Notes under the pieces: generated by a model
Database searches by the model: none
The model's input: the letters and a program-made list of their open reading frames with translations, nothing else
Told to the model about the DNA's origin: nothing
Shown: piece by piece, positions 9,693 through 20,558 of the stretch
Layout of the letters: every line of letters begins with the position of its first letter
How positions within the stretch are numbered: position 1 is the first letter of the stretch
Assembly: GCA_030280995.1 (NCBI GenBank)
Contig: JASXTE010000001.1
Coordinates: 3,963,001-4,027,000, forward strand
Direction: 5' to 3'
From: Hemileia vastatrix
Lineage: Eukaryota; Basidiomycota; Pucciniomycetes; Pucciniales; Zaghouaniaceae
DNA length: 64,000 bases
Program-made: the position numbers and the translations under genes

Positions 9693-12600
9693 TCAAACTT
9701 CAGCACTCTTTGTGCCCCTAGGGTAAAACTTCTTCACTTGATCAGCAGCTACCCTCTTCCTTAAGACAACACCATCCAGTTCTTCCAAAACATATGAACC
9801 ACCAGAAACCTGTTCTCAAATCCTATATGGTCCATTCCATCTATCAGCAAACATTTTCCCCCACTGACTTTCCAAACTCCTATTATACACCAACAACATA
9901 TCACCAGGCCTCAAAGGCTTCCTGAGTCTATGAGCCAACCTTTGATCCCAATACCTGACAGACTGATCCCTGATCTTGATCATCCTATTGTCTGCCTTCT
10001 CCAAATATTCTTCCTTCTTTTCTAACTGTTGCATTCTAGCACAGAGCAAATCTTCAGTAGTTTTGACTACATCCCAATCAACACCAAGATAAGATTCAGC
10101 TTCAAGATCAACTGGTAAAACAGCTTTCTGACCAAAAACTAATTCATAAGGAGAATAACCAGTTGTCCTCTTGGTGGTAATCCTGTCAGCAAATAAAACA
10201 AGGGGTAAATAATGCCTCCACTTTTCAGCACTTTTTCCACACATTTTAACCAAAGCATCCTTAATAACTTGATGCCCCCTTTCAACAATTCCTTCTGCTT
10301 CAGGATAATATGGGGTCCCCACCCTAACTTTTGAGCCAATTTTTGAAACAGCTTCCTTGAAGTCTGCACCAAACTTGGAGCCGCCATCAACAGTTACCAA
10401 CTTCATAACACCATACCTATACACCCATTCCTTCATCAAAAATTCTGCTACATTTTTAGCAGATAAACTAATAAGAGGGACAGCCTCAACACAACCAGAC
10501 AAATCATCCCTTGCCACAATCAAGTATTTATATTTACCTTCCTTGATGTGAACAGCATCCAAACTAACCCGTCCAAAGATAGTATTTTCACCAGTAGCAT
10601 TTCCAGGTTCTTTTGGCCTTAAATAACTTCTTCTCTGACATTCTTCACATGACTGAACCCAAGATCTAACAGCCATCTTCATTCCAGGCCACCAAAATCT
10701 ATCAGCAATTAGCTTATAAGTTTCTCCAAAGCCCCTATGCCCTAAATCTTCTTGAAGAGATTTCATCACCAATTCTTGACCTTTTCTTTGAGATACAACA
10801 AATTGAGGATTTGGATGTCTTCTTTTCATCAACCTTCTACCAGAAAAATAAAAACCAGGTGACTTCTTTTTGATAGCCACCCATTCAGCTTCATCACATT
10901 CTTCTTGTTTTCCCAGAGACAACAAATATTTCACCATTAAAAAATAAAACCCAGTCTGGCCCCAAATTTCATCAGAAAAATCCAATAATATAACATCCAA
11001 AGGAACCTCCCTGTCCCAAATATCTCCCACTTGTGAATGAGCAATCATTCTCTGAGCATTCGGCTGTTTGCTGAAATTCACATAATCCACCTCATTCAAA
11101 CATTTTTCCATGCCACCACTATCCTCCTTCAGATCCCAAACATAAACACCATTAACCAACTTCCAATTATCCCAAAAAACCACACCATCCTCATCTAAAA
11201 AAACCTCATGATCAACTAGATCATCAACATCATCAAATTCAACAAAAATAGAACCAGCCAGTTTAACCTCATGGGGGAGGTATGGAAAGTCCTCAGCACC
11301 CTTGGTACTGGCCTTGATTATAGGTATATCTTCATCAAACTCTTCTGAATCGGAATCATCTACTGTAGGTGGTCTTCTTGATAATCCATCAGGCATAGTG
11401 AAATATTTTCCAGGCATGTGCACTAAATCAAATGAAAAATGTTGAATAAAAGCTACCCACCTAGTCATTGGAGCATTAGGTAAACTAGGTGATTTAATCA
11501 TCTGAATTAAAGATTTAGCATCCACTTGAAGTTCAAAATGTTGACCCCATCAGATATTTTGAAGTTTCTTTAAAATTTTTGCCACACCACAGAGTTCCAA
11601 ATTTGGTTGTGAATATCTTGATTCCACCTCAGTAAAAACTACAGATTCATACCTAACTGGTCTAATATAACCACCCTTATCCATCTGAGAAAGCACTGCA
11701 CCAGCAGCCAGCTGACTAGAATCAACGGCTAAATAAATCCTACCAGCTCCTTCACCATAATCCAACTTATGAAGAATAATATCTTCACCAACCACCTTCT
11801 TCAACTTAACAAAAGCTTCTTCACAAGCTTCATCCCAATCCCAATCAGCATCCTTCCTAGTTAACCTTCTCAATGGAGCAGCCAATAATGAAAAATCCCT
11901 AATAAACATCCTAACATAAACACATACTCCCAAAAATCCTCTAACTTCAGTAGTGTTTCTAGGTCTCGGCCAAGATTGAATTTTGTTGACTTTCTTCTTT
12001 GACATGATTCGGCCTTTCCTACACACCACATGACCAAGAATCTCTAAAGCTGGAACACAACAAGAAAATTTAGAACCAGAAATAGTTAAACCAGCTTCTT
12101 CAATCATAAACAACATCATTCCAAAGTTACTGCATACTCCCAAATAAACCTCCTAATACCTGGATTCTCCTCCAACACTTCATTATCATAATCAGTTGAA
12201 GGACCTTTAATTCCACCATCATCAATAAATATACCAGCATACTGTGGAATTTCATCTTGAAGAATCCAAGCCATTTGTGCTTGATAAACAGCAACAGAAT
12301 TAGTAGCACCTTGAGGTAATCTGGTCAGCTGTAACCGTCCAAGAGAAGTATTAAAAGTTGTCAGAGGTCTTGAATCCGGATTTAATTCTCTTTCATCATA
12401 GCCCCCCATAATATCACCCAAACCATAACATACCCTTCCAGAAAAAGCATCAAAAAATTTCTCTGCACTTGGAGGAATACCAGCATCTTTTATAGTCACC
12501 CTATTCAATTCCCTAAGATCATGAACCACTCTAAGCTTTCCATTAGACTTCTTGATACAGAAAACTGGACTTGAATAACTTGATGATGATTGTTCATAAA

Positions 12601-13039
12601 TTCCAGTCCTAATCCTTTCCCTAACAACTTCAATATAATCATCTTTAAGAGCAGCAGGAATTGGAATTGGCTTGAGTTGCCAAGGTTCATGACAAACAAC
12701 TGGAATCTTGTAAGGTTCACCATAAGAATGCTTTAAAACACTCCTCTCTTCTTCCACAAATGCAATAGCCTTCTCCCTCAACACCATCACATCCAACAAC
12801 AAATTTGTCTCCTCACCAGATAGCCAACCCTCTGGCCCAAAATTTACAACACCAATCCTATCAATAGTAATTCTTGACGTTTCAGAAAATTCAGGCGGAT
12901 TCTTTCTTAAAGGAGTTTCATATGGATCTCTTGAAAAAATTGGTCTCTTCAACGGTGGATTCAATCCAGTTGGCAGCGCTTCATTGATTGGTTTAACTTT
13001 CATAGCAACCTTCTTATATTTTGCCGCTTCCACTTCCAC
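9693..13039 (-). pseudogene. pol: E2 pol (RT, RNase H, integrase), frameshifted
   Basis: RT lies in 13039-12116 (KKSNGKLRVVHDLRELNRV, then the catalytic FIDD box IFIDDGGIKGP). A frameshift near 12130 leads to 12143-11550, with the RT end and RNase H (IYLAVDSS, ESRYSQPNLEL). After an in-frame TGA at 11550-11552 the same frame continues to 9816 with the HHCC zinc region (CEECQRR), the integrase D,D,E residues (SLDAVHI; TVDGGSKF; AEGIVERG) and the C-terminal domain. A second TGA after GPYRI precedes the last 40 or so codons. The catalytic residues look intact but the frame is broken at least three times. FIDD replaces the usual Y[V/I]DD, as in other members of this family. Confidence 0.85.
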
Positions 13040-13841
13040 ATGTACTTGAGGAATTGAGCTCCTTTCATCAACAGAATCTTCATCTTCATCAGAATTAAGA
13101 TTAACAGAATTTTTACAAAAAGAATTATTAGAATCAGATAAAGAAATTTCATCAGTTTTATTTTTATTTTTATTTTTTGAAAAAGAATTATTAAAGTTTT
13201 TAGAAACAGAATTATTGGAACTTTAAAAAATATTGTTATCTAGTTTTTCATTATGCAGACAATTTTTAATTTGGTTTTTATTTTTAGAAATAAGAAAAGA
13301 ATAATCAAAAGTATGAAAAGTTGGCAGTCTATCCTCATGCAGGAGGTTACCAGCATGCCAAGTAGGCTCAGCCCTATTGACAATATCTTTACATAAATAA
13401 TTTTTTTGTTGATTTTCATTTATCTTGAGATTTTTTTCTTGATTTTTGTCAAATTGTTTCTTGCTATTCCTAGAAAAACAACCAGGGGTGTCCCCAATGC
13501 TCACATGTGTGGCCATGGTAATGTTTTTGAAAGGTGTAGAAGAGACCCTAGAAGTGCACAATTGGGAGGACTTAATTTTAGACCCATTTCCACCACTCCA
13601 AAACTTTTCCGCTCCAAAAAAATTTTCCCTAAAACATCTTCAGAACTTGAAATAAACTTGAGAGAAAAACTTGAAGAAAAACTGAAACCAGACAAATAAT
13701 TTGACAAAAATTGACATAATAAAGTAATATTATCTACAAAAAGTTGAGATTCCACTTGATATATCTCCACTTGAGCTGACCTACTGCAATCCGGGATTTC
13801 TTCTTGAAGAGAGATTACAGCACTAGACTGATCAGCCCTAT
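13040..13841 (-). pseudogene. E2 protease-RT linker region
   Basis: Same position as E1 23600-24378. Fragments of a shared reading frame are visible (EEIPDCSRSAQVEI here, HEIPDFNTSAHLEI in E1; HEDRLPTF here, QEDRLPAF in E1). The frame is broken in both copies. The 13319-13350 stretch carries one of the CCTC/GAGG hairpins in coding context. Confidence 0.5.
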
Positions 13842-16313
13842 CTACCCTACAAAAGAAGGGCCACCAACAAAATGATCACCACTATCCTCAAATACACCAG
13901 AAGAGGACTTCAAATATTTTCTCTTCCTAATGCAAGTGCAACACTGACATGATGCAGAAACACCAGGCCTAGTTTCCCAACCTTCATCACCTGGGGTTGC
14001 CAACCTCATATTTAACTGCCTCATATCCTCCCCAGTAATCTCCAAACTAATCCCAACACCAGACTGATAACCAATCTTGGCCTCAAAATCCATCAAAAAT
14101 GGCCCTCCTAAAACTGTCTTCACAGCTCCTCTAGCCACATAAAAATGAACTTTTCCAACAGCTCCACCTACACCTAACTTTACATGCTCCCCTGTACTAA
14201 TCAACTCAGTAGCATTCCCACCTATCCCTCTGAGATTTCCTCCAACACCAGCTTTAATTGGCAAATCCAGACTAGTTGCTTGATCAAATGAAATTAAATT
14301 TATTTGTGAGCCTGAATAAACCAATGCCTTCACATCTTTGCCATTCAAAGAAACCACAAAATATCCCAAAGGAGCAGAAAAATGAGTCTCCACCTCATTA
14401 CCAAACTTCTCCACATTTTCACACATATACTCCACCTCACCAGTAGCCACTCTTCTCCTAGTCAAATGCTTCTTCTGCTTTTCAGCAAGGGCTGGACTAA
14501 TAGTGAACAATTCACCCAAAGATAATGGAATCTGAAGCTGATTCACCCTTCCCAAAACAACATCTATAGCATTCTCTTGACCAGAAACCACTGGCCTCTC
14601 ATAATGAGCCTTACTCCTAGCAACCTTTTCCCTAGAAGACTCCTGAGGTCCCACATTACCAACAACATCACACATCTCCACGTCAGAAGTATCCCAATGA
14701 ACCTTTCCATCCACAGAGACCAAACCAGAACCATCAACAGTAGTTCTAACTCCCTCCATTGGCCCACTAGAACTTGGCCTAGGCAAAGAAGCCAAAGGCA
14801 CATCCTCCTCTGTATCTGAACCATCATCCAAAGGCATAGGATCACCATTAAGATCAAAAGCACCAAAACTAGGGGGACCCATATCAGCTATCCCCTTCTG
14901 CATCTGACGAATCTCTTTAGGCGTATAAATCTTCTTGGGATCTTCAGCCTTCTTCAAATCCGCCTTTCCACCTCTTGACCTTAACTGATTAGAAATACTG
15001 CTTCTAGCTTTAGAAGCAGCCACCCTCCTAGCAGCCTCCACATCATATACACCAGCCATACACTCACCACCAGCCTTAACAACCTTTACTAACTCCAAAT
15101 TACCATATGAAGTAGATAAAGTAGCCTTACTAACCTCTTTTTCCTTCCCCTTATCTCCAGAATTATTTACAGTAACAGAAGAAGCCTCAGTAGGCAATTC
15201 CTCAAACATAGCCCTCTTTTCACCCATACTATTCCTCCTCACCAAATCCAAAGGAGCCTGACCTTCACTGGGCTTGATAAAAGATCCACCAGGAAACCTA
15301 AATACCTTTCCATCAAATTATACTCTACCAGCAGCCTGATCCCTATTCAAAGTCCAAAAATCATTAGACTTATGTCCCTTCTGGTTACAGTAGGAACAAA
15401 TCCAAACATCAACAGTACCACAATTCCTCCTATCATAACCTGTACTTGATTAAGATGATGAAGAAGAAGCTGAAAACCTGCTGGCCTTCTGAGTTTCTTG
15501 AACAAAAATTTTCAATTGCTTCGTTAAGTCAGCCAATTGATCCACCATCTTCTTATCCACATTCTTATCCACCTTAGGAACCGGTTTCCCCAACTGAGCT
15601 TTTCTTGCCTCCTGAGCCTTCTTCATAATATTGTTATTATCAGCCAAAACTTCATTAATCTTACTGACATACTGTGTACAGGTTTCTTGATAACTGCCCA
15701 CAGCCAAAAGCTTGAGGTGAGACTCCACCGATTCTTTAACCACCTTAAGAGCAGGCAACTTCTGCACCTCATTAGGTAAGGTTTTCATCAAACACTTCCT
15801 AGACAACTCCTTTAACACATCCATCCTAACATCCCTCCCAAAAGCAGACCAAAATAAATCTTTGACTGCATTTTCATGAGCCAATTCCTATACCTCCACC
15901 AGATATTCCACCACAGTTTGAAAACTAGCAACAAATTTCCTATAACTCACTAAAGAAGTTATTCCACCCTGCACTTGCCATTCTCCAACAACTTTATTTA
16001 AATCCACCATTGAATATCTGACCCCCCATCTGTCCACTATTTCCCTACTAAGCCTTTTCCAATCCCTAGTCTTATAACCCTCCAAACCAGTAATCTCCTT
16101 CTCAACTTCCCTATCACCAATGAAAAAGATTACCTGCTTCACCATATCTAAATGAGAAGCCCCATCAATTCCAGCAGCAGCATCATATCTGCCTAAAAAC
16201 CACTTTACATCATCACCAACAAACTTGGGCCCATCCCAAGTTTGAATCCTTACTGAAGGCCTGACACTATCAGCAGCAGCAGCAATAACACCAGCACCAG
16301 ATGGAGAAGACAT
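13842..16313 (-). pseudogene. gag: E2 gag-protease, three nonsense codons
   Basis: Start chosen at 16313 (MSSPSG) because E1 and E3 start with the same MSS motif after the leader. One reading frame runs to 13842 with in-frame stops at 15888-15890 (TAG), 15450-15452 (TAA) and 15318-15320 (TAA). The N-terminal capsid-like part has WDGPKF, DREVEKE and VDRWGVR. The zinc knuckle CSYCNQKGHKSNDF has lost its last Cys. The protease site reads VYSGSQINLIS where an aspartic protease should have D-S/T-G. A frameshift follows at about 13842. Not functional. Confidence 0.85.
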
Positions 16314-16589
16314 CCCAAAAATCACCAGAAACCAATAAAATCTGCAAGGGTTCAGCCCTTTACCAGACCACCGACAATATTCTACAAAGGTTCAGCCCTT
16401 TACTAGGATAAAACAACAAACAAAAACAAAAACAACAGATCTAGCAAGGGTTCAGCCCTATACCTAGATCCCTACTACCACTGATCCTGTACTGGTTCAG
16501 CCAGTTACCAGAATCACCAAATAACCAACCAGAAAACCAAAATCCAGAAGTCCAACAAGTAAGTTTCGTCAGAAGCTAGAGAATTTGAA

Positions 16590-16606
16590 CACCAGGTTGG
16601 GCGCCA
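16590..16606 (-). other. E2 primer binding site
   Basis: Minus strand reads TGGCGCCCAACCTGGT four to five bases after the LTR. E1 (26961-26977), E3 (19339-19355) and E0 (31196-31212) have related sites. TGGCGCCC is the start of a lysine-type PBS in other retroelements, but the tRNA here is not established. Confidence 0.65.
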
Positions 16607-16610
16607 AAAA

Positions 16611-18027
16611 TGTAGAGTAGAATCCTACAGTCACCTTGCTGCAGGCAGAATCAAAGGGAGTTGGAAAAAAAAAGAAATCCCTGTCACTCTAAGTAAACGT
16701 AAGATTCAATTAACTAAGCTTGAAGAGTTGGATAAGTTGAAAATCTGAGAGAAAGACTTTGAAAGTGTTGGAAACCTATAATATAGAAAAAAAAACAAGT
16801 GCAATAAATGATTACACCCCCAAAACAAATACCTAATACCAGATTACACTGATAAAAGTCACAGAAAATACTTAGAACAAGCCGCAACACTTGCCCCAGA
16901 GACTGAAAAGTACAGTAAAGTACCCCAGAAACTATCCTTGGGATGATCTGTTCAAAGGTGCCTTATTAAAGGTCTGCCCCAGATTTACCCAGTTTCCCAA
17001 CAAAATTAAAAAGTGTTCTTTATTATATTTTTATTTTATAAATTTTTTAAGAAAAGAAATAAATTTGAGTCACCAAGGATGAGAGCTATCCAATGGTACC
17101 CTATATGTTGACATTTTTTATTATAATTGTTGTTATATGTTTAATATTGTTAATTATCAAAAAAGACCCTTATTAACGAAACTAAAAGACAAAAAACCTG
17201 TAGAAGACTAAGATTCCCCTCCTTCTATCGGATTCTCCTCCTCCAGAACTTTCCAACAATTCCCTACATGTATAGGATCTACAATAAACTTTTGATCTAA
17301 CAAGCATGATAAATTCTAACCAAATTTTGCCACAATAGCCAAGCTTTTCTGCAGTGACCAAACTTTGCACTGGTGAGCAGACTTTTCTACAGTGACCAAA
17401 CTTTACCACAGTTCCCAGACTTTTCTGCAGTGACCAAACTTTGCACTGGTGATCAGACTTTCCTACAATGACCAAACTTTACCACAGTGCCCAGACTTTT
17501 CTGCAGTGACCAAACTTTGCACTGGTGATCAGACTTTCCCATTGTGAGAAAATATTGCCACAATGAGCTATTTTTTCCATAATGAGCTAATTTGGCCAGA
17601 GTGAGTTAATCTTTTCACCATAACCAAACTTTTCCACAATGACAGAATTTTTCCAGTACACTTCGCTTTTGCACCGGAAAATCACCAGAGCAAACCAGAG
17701 CGCACCGGAAAAAAAAATGGCTACTCCATGAGCACACTGCATCCACCAAAAATACCAAGAGAGCCCTAGAAAATCCATTAAAACCAATACCCAATCCATG
17801 AAACCATCAAATAACAATAGGAATACCAACATATATCCATTCCAAAACACCATAAATCCTCCAAAAAATCACCATAAATCCTCCAAAAATCACAATAAAT
17901 CCACCCAAAAAAAACTCCAGTTAACTCCCTTCAACCAAATTAACACCCGCTAACACCATGATTTTCTTCCAACCAAGGTCCTATCAAATTTTCACCTAAG
18001 TAGCCTACCCAGATTTGGAATGCCACA
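16611..18027 (-). repeat. E2 5' LTR
   Basis: 1417 bp. Minisatellite at about 17322-17660 with one more 76-77 bp block than the 3' LTR. Confidence 0.85.
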
Positions 18028-19183
18028 ACGGGGTTCTTCTTTCAGCCGCCATATTCCTTCTAACCAAATAAGAAGGTGCTTGTCCATCTCTGGGTTTAAT
18101 GAACGATCCATCAGGAAATTTATAAACCTTTCCATCAAATAAAACTCTTCCAGCATCCAAATCTTTATCTAGAGTAAAACATACTCCAGCTCTGTGCCCC
18201 CTCCTATTACAATAGGAGCACACCTTTGGCTCATCATAGCCACCTCTAAAACAATTTCCACCATTACCATTCCCATTCTTATTATTGCCTGAGAAGCGGT
18301 TTCCATTGCCATTACCATTATAATTTTGATGTTCATATCCTCTAGATTGATAAGATGTTGAAGTTGATGAAGAAGCAATTGGGGCCTTATTGGACTTCTG
18401 AGTCTCTTGGACAAAAATCTTTAATTGTTTAGTTAAATTGGCCAAGTGATTGACCATCTTGTTGTCCACAGTACCCTCAACTTTTATCACTGGTAGTCTT
18501 ATTTGAGCCTTCTTGGCCTCTTGAGCTTTGAACATGATATCGTTATTTTCTGCCAAAACTTCACTAACCTTGCTGAAATATTGAGTGCATGACTCTTGAT
18601 ATTTGTCCAACGCCATTAATTTTAGATGGGCCTGGATATTCTCCTTAATAATTTCCAAAGCCAGCAATTTTTGCTCGCCATTGGGTAGTTCCTTCAAGAC
18701 GTCCATTTGAATATCCCTGCTGCAAGCTGACCAGAACAGATCCTTAGCTTTGTTTTCATGAGCCAATTTGTCTACCAGAATCAGATATTCAACCACTTCA
18801 TCAAGTTTAACGCATAACTTTTTAAAATCAGCCATAGAAGAGACTCCACCCTTTGCCTTCCAATCACCAACAATTTTATTAAGGTCCAAAATAGTAAGTC
18901 TAACACCCCATCTATCAACCATAGCCTTTGACAACTTCACCCAATCCTTTTCATTAAAAGCCTTCATAGAAATGACCTCTTTTTCCACCTCCCTATCAGC
19001 AGTAAAAAACCTAATCTGCTTCACCATGTCCTCATGGGAAGCACCATCAACAGCAGCAGCAGCTTCATACCTGCTAATAAACCATTTAACCTCCTCCCCA
19101 TTAAACTTTGGGCCATCCCAAGAATTGATTCTGAAAGAAGGATTAAGAGGAAGAGAAGATCCAGAAGTAGCAGCAGAAGACAT
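18028..19183 (-). pseudogene. gag: E3 gag, truncated by E2
   Basis: Open for about 385 codons from MSSAATSG to AAERR, then it reads into the E2 LTR. It has WDGPKF, DREVEKE and VDRWGVR in the capsid-like part, an Asn/Gly-rich linker (YNGNGNGNRFSGNNKNGNGN) and an intact CCHC knuckle CSYCNRRGHRAGVC. The start is supported by E1 and E2. Relative to E1 it lacks about eight residues of the SRKDLMKE segment. No nonsense codon is seen up to the junction, so E3 was fairly young when it was cut. Confidence 0.85.
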
Positions 19184-19338
19184 CCCAATAAAGTAAGAAA
19201 ATAATTTAAACTTTTAAAATAAGAAATCCTCTTGCAGGCTAAAGAAATAAATTGATAAGAGTTCCAAAGAATTAGCCTCTTGAAGGCTAAGAAAGTCCTA
19301 GATCCAAGTAAGTCCTAGAAAAAGCTAGAGATTTTGAA

Positions 19339-19355
19339 CCCCATGTTGGGTGCCA
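19339..19355 (-). other. E3 primer binding site
   Basis: Minus strand TGGCACCCAACATGGGG, four bases inside the LTR edge. Confidence 0.65.
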
Positions 19356-19359
19356 AATA

Positions 19360-20554
19360 TGTAGGTAGACTCTTACAGTTGCCTTGCTGTAAGGAGAATC
19401 CAAAGGAGTTGGATAAACCATAGATAACCCTGTCCTTATAAAATAAAATAAGGGTTGCTCAAATAATTAAGCTTACTAGTCTACTTGAATTGATTTAAAA
19501 TATAGATGAAAATCTGATTTTATGAACCCTTATTGAGATTTACAAGTAGCAGCTGTTGAAAGAGAAATACTGATGACAACAATTAAGGTGTACCAGTGAA
19601 AGATCTGTAAAGATAGACTTATATGTTTTTATAAGATTTTATTTTTAATGAGATGACAATAAAAACAAATCCCTATGATGTAGACCTTTCCAATGGTACC
19701 CTATATATAATGAAAATATAATTGTTGTATTGTATTTCAAAAGTGTTAGAAAATATAAATGTTATAAGGGTATTATAATTAATTTTAATTTGTTGTTATA
19801 TGTTAAAAATTATTAATGATCCAAAAAGACTCTCAATATCAAAAACTCAAAGACAAAGAAACCTGTAGTAGACTAATATTCTCCCCCTCCTATCTGATTC
19901 TCCTACTCCAGACCTTTCCAAAAATACCCTACATGCATAGGATCTACAATAAACTATTGATCTAACAAGCATAATAAATTCTAACCAAATTTTGCCACAA
20001 TAGCCAAACTTTTCTGCAGTGACCAAACTTTGCACTGGTGATCAGACTTTTCAACAGTGACCAAACTTTGCACTGGTGATCAGACTTTTCTACAGTTCCC
20101 AGACTTTTCTGCAGTGACCAAACTTTACACTGGTGATCAGACTTTCCCATTGTGAGAAAAGTTTGCCAGAGTGAGCTAAATTTGCCACAGTGAGTTAATT
20201 TTGTCACCATGACCAAACTTGGCCACAATGACAGAATTTTTCCAGTACACTTTGCTTTTGCACCGGAAAATAACCGGAGCAAACCGGAGTGCACTGGAGC
20301 GCACCAGAGCACACCAGAAAAAAAGTGGCCATTCCAAGAGCACACTTCATTCAACAAAAGTACAAATCCTTAAAACCATCAAATCACAAAAGAAATACCA
20401 CATATAAGCATTCCAAAACACCAAAAATTAACCCAAAAAAAATCAAGTTAACTCCCTTCAACCAAATTAACACCTGGTAACACCATGTTTTTCTTTCAAC
20501 CAAGTTCCAATCAAATTTTCACCTAAGTGGCCTACCCAGATTTGGAATGCCACA
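19360..20554 (-). repeat. E3 5' LTR
   Basis: TGTAGGTAG...TGCCACA, 1195 bp, with the minisatellite at about 19982-20245 and a 10-bp GC-richer tandem (ACCGGAGCAA, ACCGGAGTGC, ACTGGAGCGC) near 20260-20320. Confidence 0.85.
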
Positions 20555-20558
20555 CTGC

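Larger units (their letters stand above)
6783..18027 (-). mobile_element. Gypsy element E2, nearly complete, inside E3
   Basis: LTRs 6783-8135 and 16611-18027 (TGTAGAGTAG...TGCCACA), PBS at 16590-16606, polypurine tract at 8136-8150, gag-protease and pol all on the minus strand. About 11.2 kb. It carries three nonsense codons in gag, frameshifts and stops in pol. The flanking bases (CCGT on the left, ACGG on the right) do not form a duplication, and the E3 sequence on the two sides is not contiguous, so a deletion or ectopic recombination followed or accompanied insertion. Confidence 0.8.
6721..20554 (-). mobile_element. Gypsy element E3, inserted in E1 pol; itself mostly lost or replaced by E2
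   Basis: The outer right LTR is 19360-20554 and the outer left LTR start is a 62-bp remnant at 6721-6782. Both begin TGTAGGTAGACTCTTACAG. The flanks are E1 pol codons on both sides, and the tetranucleotides CCGC (6717-6720) and CTGC (20555-20558) look like a 4-bp TSD with one transition. Only a PBS and the gag gene up to 18028 remain. E3 pol and nearly all of its 3' LTR are missing. Confidence 0.75.

Noticed and set aside
14564..14866. Leu-rich ORF on the minus strand, and the plus-strand ORF at 14577-14819
   Set aside because: Shadow frames of the E2 gag gene.
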